Source: Longimicrobiales bacterium | GTDB taxonomy: Bacteria > Gemmatimonadota > Gemmatimonadetes > Longimicrobiales > Gaopeijiaceae | NCBI GenBank assembly: GCA_028279425.1 | Contig: JANQNV010000134.1 | Coordinates: forward strand, 17,170 to 81,169 | Length of the DNA: 64,000 nt | Direction of reading: 5' to 3' | Shown: positions 7,813 to 15,634 of the stretch, in pieces | Numbering within the stretch: position 1 is the stretch's first letter | How the letters are laid out: every line of letters starts with the position of its first letter | Notes under the pieces: model-generated | Databases searched by the model: none | What the model saw: only the letters and a program-made list of their open reading frames with translations | What the model was told of the DNA's origin: nothing | Program-made: the position numbers and the translations under genes

Positions 7813-7870
7813 AAAAAAAGGGGCCACCCGCCGCAAAGGCGAGGGCCCCGAAACAGGGCCGGAAGGCCCC
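7813..7870 (-). promoter_or_regulatory. Terminator and competing hairpins in the leader of the NYN gene
   Basis: On the minus strand GGGGCC (7849-7844) pairs with GGCCCC (7825-7820) and is followed directly by seven Ts (7819-7813), a textbook intrinsic terminator. It ends 19 nt before the NYN start codon, leaving no room for a promoter after it. Just upstream, GGGCC/GGCCC (7869-7856) forms a second hairpin whose 3' arm could also pair with the first arm of the terminator. This geometry suits an attenuator. Simple insulation from upstream transcription is the alternative if a promoter lies elsewhere. Confidence 0.5.
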
Positions 7871-7981
7871 AGCAAATACCTCAGTGCTTCAATCTAGTCG
7901 GGAAACGGACAAATACGCAATGGTTGCGTTTCTCATTAGGCCAGGCCGCTGGGCCCAACCTCTCAACTCAAAACCCACAGG

Positions 7982-8000
7982 TTGACACATTATTGACACA
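7982..8000. repeat. Two TTGACACA direct repeats near the attachment site
   Basis: TTGACACA occurs at 7982-7989 and 7993-8000, 11 bp apart, in an unusually AT-rich stretch between the NYN gene and the tRNA. Repeats spaced by one helical turn next to an att core are typical integrase arm-type sites. They also resemble -35 hexamers, so a promoter role is possible. Confidence 0.45.
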
Positions 8001-8016
8001 GCCACCGCAAACTGCC

Positions 8017-8050
8017 TTGCCCCGCAGCTACGTAAAAAGCTGCGGGGCAA
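8017..8050 (-). terminator. 13-bp perfect hairpin downstream of tRNA-Arg
   Basis: TTGCCCCGCAGCT (8017-8029) and its exact reverse complement (8038-8050) form a 13-bp stem with an 8-nt loop. It lies 13 nt beyond the tRNA 3' end in the direction of tRNA transcription, so it probably ends the tRNA transcript, although no clear T-run follows on the minus strand. Confidence 0.5.
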
Positions 8051-8062
8051 TGCATTATATTA

Positions 8063-8136
<74 letters not shown>

Positions 8137-8190
8137 GGACGGCCGAAGGTAACTCTCGGGCGGGTCGGCGCCTAGGCAAGCAAAGGAAGG

Positions 8191-8365
8191 ACCAAAAACC
8201 TCCACGATATGTCCCGTTTCGCGATGGTGGAGGGTTTTGGTCGCTATACGACCCAAAGTCTCCACGATCCACCCGGTTCGCCACATGGTGGAGGGAAAGA
8301 GTCGTATAACCACCAAAACCCTCCAGCATCTCGATCTCGGCCATATCGTGGAGACTTGTGGTCGT
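8191..8365. repeat. Three tandem imperfect palindromes of about 55 bp
   Basis: Units span 8191-8243, 8248-8305 and 8309-8365. Each is an imperfect palindrome built as ACCAAAACCCTCCACGAT, a variable centre of about 12 nt containing CGxTTCG- or ATCTCGG-like sequence, then ATGGTGGAGGGTTTTGGT. Units are joined by CGTATA-like spacers. Each could form a long hairpin as DNA or RNA. The array lies just outside the element beside the tRNA. It resembles REP/BIME-type dispersed repeats more than a CRISPR, because the units are palindromic throughout and the spacers are only a few bases long. Confidence 0.65.
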
Positions 8366-8409
8366 CTCTCGCCGCATTTGGCCCGCCCGCGTCAGGCCCG
8401 GACGTCCCC

Positions 8410-8928
8410 CTACCCTCCTGCCAGCACTACCGCCAGCTCCAACGACGTCCACTGGTCGAGCAACGTGGCACGGCGGATCCCGGCGACCACTGCGGCTGAC
8501 CCGAGCCACATCCTGACGCCGACCCCCAGCGTCGCCCCCAAGGCCGCGATCCCCGTGCCACCTGCACGGCGGGGCTGGAAGACGCTGAGTGTCGACACCC
8601 CGACTGCCACGTAGGGCGTCGAATGGCCCGCCCGAGCCTCGGGGGCGACGAACCCGACGCTGGTCTCGATGAGCGGGACCTCCGGCACCGCGTGGACCTG
8701 CGCCCACAACCCGAGCCCGCCCGGCGCCCCGATCGGCGTCTCGAGCCGGCCGCCGAACCAGGATGCAACCGCTCGGTCTCCCGCCAACGCCACCGAGGGC
8801 CCGAACAACGTCGGCCGGTCCTGGCCACGCACCCCCGCGGCGACCACCACCTGCAGCGCCACGATGACAACGACGGTGTACACGATCACCCAGAACCCTG
8901 CCCCACCACGCATGCCACGGCTCCACAT
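8410..8928 (-). CDS. Secreted barrel-like hypothetical protein
   Basis: The 172-residue protein starts at an ATG with a strong ribosome-binding site (GGGAGGGAGC). The N-terminus is a signal peptide with a long hydrophobic core (FWVIVYTVVVIVALQVVVAAG). The remainder has alternating glycine-rich strands (PYVAVGVSTLSVF, ALGATLGVGVRMW), as in small outer-membrane barrels. It resembles in style, but not clearly in sequence, the proteins at 20189-20701 and 21740-22255. The frame is open to 9198, but the upstream part has no start signal. Confidence 0.6.
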   Translation of the reverse strand: MWSRGMRGGAGFWVIVYTVVVIVALQVVVAAGVRGQDRPTLFGPSVALAGDRAVASWFGGRLETPIGAPGGLGLWAQVHAVPEVPLIETSVGFVAPEARAGHSTPYVAVGVSTLSVFQPRRAGGTGIAALGATLGVGVRMWLGSAAVVAGIRRATLLDQWTSLELAVVLAGG

Positions 8929-8984
8929 GCTCCCTCCCGGCTCAGAGGCTGGCGCCGGTCCACGAGCACCTCCCCGGCACCTAA

Positions 8985-9005
8985 CGTACCATACCACATG
9001 GTACG
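8985..9005. promoter_or_regulatory. 8-bp perfect inverted repeat upstream of the secreted protein
   Basis: CGTACCAT (8985-8992) and ATGGTACG (8998-9005) are perfect reverse complements around a 5-nt spacer, 57 bp upstream of the start codon at 8928. Size and position fit an operator for a dimeric regulator. No cognate regulator is next to it. Confidence 0.5.
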
Positions 9006-9067
9006 GCTGCACGCAACAGGTTAGTCGCACGCCCCTGCCCTTCGAGAGCCCCGCCGTCGACCGTCCC

Positions 9068-9748
9068 CTACTCCTCGTCCTCGCTGAACGCGAAACGCCC
9101 CAGCAGCGGCACGAACCGCACCTCGCCGCCGATCTCGTCTTGCGAGACGATGAAGCCGTCCTTGCGCACCAGCACGAGCCGCTGACTTTGCCGATCACCC
9201 ACGGGAATCAGCATTCGCCCCCCTTCGGCCAGCTGATCGATCAGCGCCTGGGGCACGCCGGGTGAAGCCGCCGAGACGACGATCACGTCGAAGGGGGCGA
9301 ATTTCCGCCATCCGATGGTGCCGTCGCCGACCATGATGGCCACATTTCGGACCGCCAGCGAGTCGAGCACCGACCGGGCCCGGGTCGACAGCTCGCGCAC
9401 CCGGTCGATCGAATAGACCCGGTCGCACATGGAGGCGAGGAGCGCCGTGAGGTAGCCGCTCCCGGTGCCGAGCTCGAGCACGGTGTCCTCGGGCTTCGGC
9501 TCGAGCACCTGCAGGTAGTACGCCTGCAGACTGGGTTGCGAGGCGGTCTGCGAGAATCCGATCGGCACGGGCGCGTCTTCGTAGGCGCGCGGCCACATGC
9601 CCTCGGGAAGGAAGAGGTGACGCGGGATCTCGTCGAAGCGCCGCAACAGGTCGAGGTCGTTGCAGCCGCGGTCGCGGATCTTCTCGATCATGGCCCGGCG
9701 CTGCCCGACGAAGCGGTTGCCGCCGGGAATGTCGAGCCCCGGGGTCAC
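9068..9748 (-). CDS. pcm: Protein-L-isoaspartate O-methyltransferase
   Basis: The 226-residue enzyme transfers a methyl group from SAM to L-isoaspartyl residues in damaged proteins. The N-terminus carries the family pattern of an RR-M segment followed by PRHLFLPEG. The SAM-binding motif I is VLELGTGSGYLTALLA. The GTG start overlaps the surE stop (GTGA) and gives the usual family length of about 210-230 residues. surE and pcm are neighbours in many bacteria, which supports both calls. Confidence 0.9.
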   Translation of the reverse strand: MTPGLDIPGGNRFVGQRRAMIEKIRDRGCNDLDLLRRFDEIPRHLFLPEGMWPRAYEDAPVPIGFSQTASQPSLQAYYLQVLEPKPEDTVLELGTGSGYLTALLASMCDRVYSIDRVRELSTRARSVLDSLAVRNVAIMVGDGTIGWRKFAPFDVIVVSAASPGVPQALIDQLAEGGRMLIPVGDRQSQRLVLVRKDGFIVSQDEIGGEVRFVPLLGRFAFSEDEE

Positions 9749-10494
9749 GAGCCCAGCCCCCACCCCCGGATCTGATCGAGCAGCGGGAAGTTGGTCAGGT
9801 CGAGGTGAAGCGGCGTCAGGGAGACGTAGCCCTCCTTCACGGCCCGGAAGTCGGAGTCCTCCGGACCCGTCCAGTTGGTCGTCCCCCCGCCGATCCAGAA
9901 GTACTCCTTGCCGGAGGGGTCCTGCGCTCGCGTGAGCGAGTCCTTGTAGCGGCGCCTTCCCAGCTTGGTCACGCGCACCCCCTTCACCTGATCCGGCGCC
10001 ACATTCGGCAGGTTCACGCTGAGCAGGGTGTCGGCGGGGAAGTCGTCGCGCGCCAGGATCCGCTCGAGGAGGCCGGCGATGACGGGCTGCCACCCCTCGA
10101 GCTCCTCGTAGTGCTCACCGGTATACGAGAACGCAACGGCCGGAATCCCGAGCACGGTGGCCTCCATCGCGGCCGCCACCGTGCCCGAATAGAGCACGTC
10201 TTCGCCCATGTTGGGGCCGTGATTGATGCCCGAGAGCACGATGTCCGGCTTGTCTTCGAGCAACTCGCCGATGGCGAGGATCACGCAATCGGTCGGCGTG
10301 CCGTCCACGATCCACGAGCCGTCGGGCGCCCGCCGGGCGCGCAGCGGATGATGAAGTGTGAGGGCGTGGCTCGTGGCCGACTGTTCCCGGTCGGGTCCCA
10401 CGACGGTCACCTGGCCGAAACCGCTCGCCGCGCGCGCCAGGACGTTGAGGCCGAGGGCGAGATAACCGTCGTCGTTCGTACAGAGGATGCGCAT
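9745..10494 (-). CDS. surE: 5'/3'-nucleotidase SurE
   Basis: The 249-residue metal-dependent phosphatase dephosphorylates nucleoside monophosphates. The active-site signature is clear: Asp8-Asp9 in TNDDGYLALG, Ser in DREQSATSHALT, and the NHGPN motif near residue 90. It is coupled to pcm downstream. The 153 bp between it and the merR-type gene hold nothing I recognise apart from GC-rich low-complexity sequence. Confidence 0.93.
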   Translation of the reverse strand: MRILCTNDDGYLALGLNVLARAASGFGQVTVVGPDREQSATSHALTLHHPLRARRAPDGSWIVDGTPTDCVILAIGELLEDKPDIVLSGINHGPNMGEDVLYSGTVAAAMEATVLGIPAVAFSYTGEHYEELEGWQPVIAGLLERILARDDFPADTLLSVNLPNVAPDQVKGVRVTKLGRRRYKDSLTRAQDPSGKEYFWIGGGTTNWTGPEDSDFRAVKEGYVSLTPLHLDLTNFPLLDQIRGWGLGS

Positions 10495-10647
10495 GCGGGG
10501 TGGTGCTCGGTAGGGGCGGGCTCGGGACGGAAGGCGCTCAGTCGGGTCAGCGGTCGGGGCGGGAGGCGCTCCGTTGAGGCGGCGCTCGCGGCGGGGGGTG
10601 CTCGGGTGCGGAGGCGTTGGTGGGGCGGCGCTGGCGTGCGGAAACCC

Positions 10648-11046
10648 TCAGTCGGCGCTCGCGGCGGCGGCCGACTCGTCGGCGCCCTCGTCGAGCGACG
10701 GCGTCAACAGGTCCCGCACATGGAGCAACTCCTCCTTCATGCTGGACAGGAACTCGGGATCGAGCACGAGCTGGCGCTCCTCGGCCAACTCGCCGGCCTG
10801 TCGCATCTCGAGCAACCGCTGCCGCGCGCCTTCGATGGTGTACTTCTCTTCGTACAGCAGATTCCGCACGAGCAACACCAACTCGATGTCCTTGGGACGG
10901 TAGACCCGATTCCCCGCGCGGTTCTTGATCGGGCTCAACACCTCGAATTGGGACTCCCAGTAGCGCAACACGTGCGGCTTCAGCCCGGTGATGTCGCACA
11001 CCTCGCCGATGGAGTAGTAGGCCTTCTTTGCGATGGGCTCGGTCAC
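10648..11046 (-). CDS. MerR-family transcriptional regulator
   Basis: The 132-residue protein has an N-terminal MerR winged helix (YYSIGEVCDITGLKPHVLRYWE, about residues 10-31), the wing sequence NRAGNRVYRPKDIE and a dimerisation helix. The effector region lacks a cysteine cluster, so a metal sensor is unlikely. It is closest in style to the short MerR/MlrA-like regulators common in Gram-negative housekeeping operons. The GTG start overlaps the gpsA stop (GTGA). Its target is unknown. Confidence 0.85.
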   Translation of the reverse strand: MTEPIAKKAYYSIGEVCDITGLKPHVLRYWESQFEVLSPIKNRAGNRVYRPKDIELVLLVRNLLYEEKYTIEGARQRLLEMRQAGELAEERQLVLDPEFLSSMKEELLHVRDLLTPSLDEGADESAAAASAD

Positions 11047-12050
11047 GACCAGTCCTCCGGCTTGGGATCACGCGACATCAGATTGTTCAGCGCCTCGCGA
11101 GGGTCGCGCCCCTCGGTCAGCACGGCATGCACCTCGGTCGCGATCGGCATCTCGACGCCGAAGCGCCGGGCGAGCTCGACCACGGCCTCGACCGTTCTCA
11201 CCCCTTCGGCCACGGCCGTCATCTCCCCGAGGATCGCCTCCAGCGACTCCCCCTGGCCGAGCCGCACACCGACCGCGCGATTCCGGCTGAGGTCCCCGGT
11301 GCAGGTCAACACCAGGTCGCCCATCCCGGCCAGTCCCGAGAAGGTCTCGCGACGCGCTCCCATCGCCAGCCCGAGCCGGGTGATTTCGGCGAGGCCCCGG
11401 GTGATCAGGGCCGCACGGGTATTGTGACCAAAGCCGAGCCCGGTCGCCACTCCGGCCCCGACGGCGATCACATTCTTGAGCGCGCCCCCCAGTTCGACCC
11501 CCACCACGTCGGGCGACGTGTAGACGCGAAAGAAGCGGTTCTGGAACTGCGCCTGCACCCGCTGAGCCGCTGCCTCGGATCGACTCGCGACGACCACCGC
11601 GGTGGGCGCCCCCCGGGCCACCTCGAGGGCGAAGCTGGGCCCCGACAGCACCGAAAACGTCTGTTTCTGGGACGGCGTCAGGATGTCATCCAGTACTTCA
11701 TCCATTCGCCGCAACGTGTTGATTTCGATTCCCTTCGACGCACTCACGACAATGGCGTCGTCTTCGAGGAACGGGGCTGCCTCGGCCATCACACTCGCCA
11801 CCCACTGGGCCGGCGCCACCGACACCACGAGCCCGGCTCCGCCCAGCGCCTCGTCGAGCCGTGAGGTCGCGACCAGCGAGTCCGGCAGGGGCGCGTCGGG
11901 CAGGAACATCCGGTTCACGTGGTCGTCGTTGACTTGAGCCACGACCTCGGCCTCCCGCGCCCAGAGCACCGTGGGCACGCCGTTGTGCGCCAGGACGGAC
12001 GCGAGCGCGGTCCCCCAGCTGCCTGCTCCAATCACCGCGGCCTTGTCCAT
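11043..12050 (-). CDS. gpsA: Glycerol-3-phosphate dehydrogenase [NAD(P)+]
   Basis: The 335-residue enzyme reduces dihydroxyacetone phosphate to sn-glycerol 3-phosphate, the first step of phospholipid synthesis. The Rossmann motif is GAGSWGTALA near the N-terminus. The family sequences SGPSFALEVARG and GGALKNVIAVGAGVATGLG (catalytic Lys region) are present. It follows plsY, the acyltransferase that uses its product, after 94 bp. Confidence 0.95.
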   Translation of the reverse strand: MDKAAVIGAGSWGTALASVLAHNGVPTVLWAREAEVVAQVNDDHVNRMFLPDAPLPDSLVATSRLDEALGGAGLVVSVAPAQWVASVMAEAAPFLEDDAIVVSASKGIEINTLRRMDEVLDDILTPSQKQTFSVLSGPSFALEVARGAPTAVVVASRSEAAAQRVQAQFQNRFFRVYTSPDVVGVELGGALKNVIAVGAGVATGLGFGHNTRAALITRGLAEITRLGLAMGARRETFSGLAGMGDLVLTCTGDLSRNRAVGVRLGQGESLEAILGEMTAVAEGVRTVEAVVELARRFGVEMPIATEVHAVLTEGRDPREALNNLMSRDPKPEDWS

Positions 12051-12144
12051 GCTCAGCTTCCCCTCTCCATGCTCAGCTCGCGCTCGTCCAGCGCGCTCCG
12101 GTCCTCGCTCCGCCCGCCGTCGCTCAACCCGCCCTCGTCCACGC

Positions 12145-12753
12145 TCACCCCGCCCGCTTCGACCCGAAGCGGTTCTCCTCGCCCCGTAGTAGCCGCCCGA
12201 TGTTGGCGCGGTGCGACCAGATGACGAAAGCCGCCAGCACCAGGGTGAAGGCGAGGAGGCCGTTTCCGCCCTGGTGTGGCGTCACCGCCACGAGAATCGG
12301 GAGGGCCACGGCGGCGGCCAGCGACCCCACCGATACGATTCGGGTGGCCCAGACCAGCACCACGAAGAGGGCGATGCACACCCCGGCCGCCAGCGGGGCC
12401 AACCCCAGAAACACACCGGCACTCGTGGCGACCCCCTTCCCTCCCCGAAACCGGACGAAGACCGAGAACACGTGACCGGCGATCGCCGCCCCGCCGAACG
12501 CCAGCACCCACCCGAAACCGACGCCCCCCGCCCACGCCGGAAACAGGGCGACGGGGGCCCAGCCTTTCGCGATATCGACGATCGCAACGGGGAGTGCTGC
12601 CCGCCAGCCCAGCACGCGGAAGGTGTTGGTGGCGCCGAGGTTGCCACTCCCCTTCTCACGTAGATCCACACCGAAGAAGGCCCTTCCCACCCACAGGCTC
12701 GTCGCCATCGATCCAACCAGGTACGAGAGGGCGAGAAGGAGCCAGGGGTTCAC
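12145..12753 (-). CDS. plsY: Glycerol-3-phosphate acyltransferase PlsY
   Basis: This 202-residue integral membrane enzyme transfers an acyl group from acyl-phosphate to glycerol 3-phosphate. The three family motifs are visible: SGNLGATNTFR, HVFSVFVRFRGGKGVATSAGV, and HRANIGRLLRGEENRF. The GTG start overlaps the der stop (GTGA). It works directly with GpsA encoded next to it. Confidence 0.94.
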   Translation of the reverse strand: MNPWLLLALSYLVGSMATSLWVGRAFFGVDLREKGSGNLGATNTFRVLGWRAALPVAIVDIAKGWAPVALFPAWAGGVGFGWVLAFGGAAIAGHVFSVFVRFRGGKGVATSAGVFLGLAPLAAGVCIALFVVLVWATRIVSVGSLAAAVALPILVAVTPHQGGNGLLAFTLVLAAFVIWSHRANIGRLLRGEENRFGSKRAG

Positions 12754-14069
12754 GACGAACTGGACTCCCGCATGAAAATGCGGAGGGGCGAACCCAGGAA
12801 CCCCCAGGCGTTGCGGAAGCCGTTGTGCAAGTAGCGCTGGTAGTGCGCCGGGACGTCCTTGGGGAGGTTGCCGAAGACGACGAAGACGGGCGGGGCGACG
12901 TCCACCTGCGTCGCGTATCGCAGCTTCACCGGGCGGCCGCGCGCATGCGGCGGGGGCTGGCGGCCGACGAGACGGCCGAGCACCTCGTTCACCTCGGAGG
13001 TGTCGATCCGACGCTGACGCTGCTCCTCGACCTCGATCACCATGTCGAGGGCCTTCCGCACCCGCTGCCCGGTCAGCGCCGAGGCGAACAGGAACGGCAC
13101 CCACTGCAGGAAGGGCGCGCGGGCGCGCATCTCCTTCGTGAGCTGGTCGGCGGTGCGCTCGTCCTTCTCGACGAGGTCCCACTTGTTGACGAGCACCACC
13201 AGGCCGGCCCCCGCCTGCCACGCCGCCTCCATGATGCGCAGATCCTGGTGCGACAGCCCCTCCTGGGCGTCGAGCAGCATGAGGCAGACGTCGGCCTCGC
13301 GCACCACCCTCTCGGTGCGGATGTAGGAGTAGTACTCGAGGTTCTCCTTCACCCGCGACTGGCGGCGCAGCCCCGCGGTGTCGACGAAGACGAGGGTGCG
13401 ACCGTGATAGGTCATCGAGGTGTCGACCGGATCGCGGGTCGTACCCGCCTGGTCGCTCACCACCACCCGCTCCTCGCCGAAGAGCCGATTCACCAGCGAC
13501 GACTTGCCGACATTGGGCTTGCCGACGACGGCGACGCGGATGCGGGTCGGGTCGTCGGGCTCCTCGTCGGCCTCGGGCAGCCGAGCCACGATCTCGTCGA
13601 GCAGATCGCCCGACCCGCGGCCCGACCCCGAACTCACCGGGTGGGGATCGCCCAACCCCAGCTCCCAGAACTCGTGGTGCCCCATTTCACGGGGCAGATT
13701 GTCCATCTTGTTGACGGCGAGCACGACCGGCTTGCCCGAGCTGCGCAGCATCTCGGCCACCTTCTGATCGAGCGGATGTAGCCCATCCTTGCCGTCGGTC
13801 ACGAGTACGAGCACGTCGGCCTCGTCGATCGCCGCCTGCGCCTGCTCCCGCACGAGGCGGTCCATGGGCCGATCCGACTCCTCGATCACGCCGCCCGTGT
13901 CGACGATCACGAAGTGCCGCCCCGCCCAGTCGGCCGGAGCGAAGTTGCGGTCCCGCGTCACGCCGGGCTGATCGTCGACGATCGCGAGACGCCGCCCCAC
14001 GATGCGGTTGAAGAGGGTGGACTTGCCGACGTTCGGGCGTCCGACCACGGCCACGATGGGAAGACTCAT
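12750..14069 (-). CDS. der: GTPase Der (EngA), ribosome assembly
   Basis: The 439-residue protein has two consecutive GTPase domains, with P-loops GRPNVGKST (about residues 10-18) and GKPNVGKSS (about 185), matching switch sequences (GVTRDR, GTTRDP) and NKMD/NKWD motifs, followed by the KH-like C-terminal domain. Der acts in 50S subunit assembly. Its ATG overlaps the stop of the DUF512 gene (ATGA), a pairing that also occurs in other bacteria. Confidence 0.96.
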   Translation of the reverse strand: MSLPIVAVVGRPNVGKSTLFNRIVGRRLAIVDDQPGVTRDRNFAPADWAGRHFVIVDTGGVIEESDRPMDRLVREQAQAAIDEADVLVLVTDGKDGLHPLDQKVAEMLRSSGKPVVLAVNKMDNLPREMGHHEFWELGLGDPHPVSSGSGRGSGDLLDEIVARLPEADEEPDDPTRIRVAVVGKPNVGKSSLVNRLFGEERVVVSDQAGTTRDPVDTSMTYHGRTLVFVDTAGLRRQSRVKENLEYYSYIRTERVVREADVCLMLLDAQEGLSHQDLRIMEAAWQAGAGLVVLVNKWDLVEKDERTADQLTKEMRARAPFLQWVPFLFASALTGQRVRKALDMVIEVEEQRQRRIDTSEVNEVLGRLVGRQPPPHARGRPVKLRYATQVDVAPPVFVVFGNLPKDVPAHYQRYLHNGFRNAWGFLGSPLRIFMRESSSS

Positions 14070-15439
14070 ACGTCGGCCACACTCCAGGTGCCGGCCGAGC
14101 GTCCCTCGGGACGGCGCCCCGGGGCTCCGGCGGCCGCCCCCGCTGAACCGCCCTGCCGGGCCCTGTCGGCTCGCTGGAGCGTGTCGATGAGCTCGTGCCC
14201 AGGCACGACCACCGAGGGCGCCAGAGCGGCCTCTACGTCGCTCAAGGGCATCGAGTCGATGAAGACGTCGTCGGCATTCAGCGCTTCGGCCGGAATCAGG
14301 CAGATGTCGCCGTCGCGGCAGTCGGCCGCGAGGGCGTCGCGCAGGTCTTCGCCCGCCAACAAGCCGGCCGTCGTGACGATCGAGCCGTAGAACTCGTTCA
14401 CGACCTCGACCACATCGACCTCGCAGGCGGCCTGCGCGGCAAGCCTGGGCGCGAGATCGCGGAAGAACGGCGCCATCGAGGCCCCGGTGACCAACCGCAG
14501 GCGGTGACCCTCGAAGCGCGGCACCTCGTGCAGCCCCTCATCGAAGTCGGTCAGCAGCCGCCGCACGGAGCCGACCCCGTTTTCGGCGAGCGCTCCCTCG
14601 TCGTACCACGCCTGGGAGGGCAGCTCCACCCCGGCGATCAGGTACATCTCGTCGCCCACGTAGGCCCACGCCTCGCCCCGCTCGCGCAGCCCCCGGGCCC
14701 GCGCGGCCTCGACCACCTCGATGGCGGTGCGCGCCTCGTCGGCCGTGAGCAGGCGCACGGGGCGCAGGTGGTTGTACTTGGTGAGACCCACAGGAACCAC
14801 CGACAGACTTCGGATCGCCGGCCCGAGGTCCCACAACTCTTCGATCGTGCGCTCCAGGTGCACCCCGTCGTTCCACTCCGGACACAGTACCACCTGGGTG
14901 TGCACTTCCATGCCGTGTTCGGCGAAGCGTCGCAGGTGCTCCACGATCAGCCCCGCGCGCTCGTTCTTGAGGAGCCGGATGCGGACGTCGGGCTCGGTGG
15001 CGTGCACGCTGACGAAGAGCGGTGAGATGCGCTGATCGATCAGTCGCTGGATTCCCTTGGGACCCAGATTGGTGAGCGTGACGTAGCTGCCATAGGTAAA
15101 CGACAACCTGAAGTCGTCGTCCCTAAGCCAAAGGGAGGGACGCACATCCTTCGGGTTGCCATCGATGAAACAGAACACGCACTTGTTGGCGCATTCCCGG
15201 ATGGCATCCGGGGCCGGCACGATGCCCATGGGCTCGCCGGGATCGCGCGACACCTCGTAGACGACGGCGTCCCCCGCCGGGGTCAGCGCCTCGAGTTCGA
15301 GCTCGGTGTCCGACAGAAAGAAGGTCAGATCGATGTTGTCGCGCACCCGCTCGCCGTTGATTCGCACGATGCGCGAACCAATCTCCATCTCGAGCTCTTC
15401 GGCAATGGAGCCGCTGTCGATGCCGGCGATACGTACCAC
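14066..15439 (-). CDS. DUF512 protein with PDZ-like and radical-SAM-like domains
   Basis: The 457-residue protein begins with a PDZ-like segment (GIDSGSIAEELEMEIGSRIVRING), then a radical-SAM-type CxxxCxxC (CANKCVFCF, about residues 82-90) in a TIM-barrel region, and the C-terminal DUF512 domain. Members are often beside der; the biochemical role is not established to my knowledge. The start is GTG at 15439, with AGGAGG five bases upstream. The frame continues open far upstream, antisense to the M23 peptidase gene, but that part has no signal of being translated. Confidence 0.85.
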   Translation of the reverse strand: MVRIAGIDSGSIAEELEMEIGSRIVRINGERVRDNIDLTFFLSDTELELEALTPAGDAVVYEVSRDPGEPMGIVPAPDAIRECANKCVFCFIDGNPKDVRPSLWLRDDDFRLSFTYGSYVTLTNLGPKGIQRLIDQRISPLFVSVHATEPDVRIRLLKNERAGLIVEHLRRFAEHGMEVHTQVVLCPEWNDGVHLERTIEELWDLGPAIRSLSVVPVGLTKYNHLRPVRLLTADEARTAIEVVEAARARGLRERGEAWAYVGDEMYLIAGVELPSQAWYDEGALAENGVGSVRRLLTDFDEGLHEVPRFEGHRLRLVTGASMAPFFRDLAPRLAAQAACEVDVVEVVNEFYGSIVTTAGLLAGEDLRDALAADCRDGDICLIPAEALNADDVFIDSMPLSDVEAALAPSVVVPGHELIDTLQRADRARQGGSAGAAAGAPGRRPEGRSAGTWSVADV

Positions 15440-15634
15440 GGAAACCTCCTGAGGCCGAGACCCGTCCGGATCTCGACCGTGACCTCCAACCCGCCTCGTG
15501 CGGGCGCGGGAAGATAACCGGACCCGACGAGGGTCCCAAGCGACGGAACCCGCCTCGCTACCCCTGCGTAGCACCGACGTTCGCCGCGCATCGTCGCGCC
15601 GGACGCCACCTGTTTCCCACGGCCTCCGAGCTGC

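Noticed and set aside
8191..8365. CRISPR array
   Set aside because: The units are palindromes over their whole length with joins of only a few bases, there are only three, and no cas gene is present.
10495..10647. Possible small gene between surE and the merR-type gene
   Set aside because: Only GC-rich low-complexity sequence with no ribosome-binding site or stable frame on either strand.
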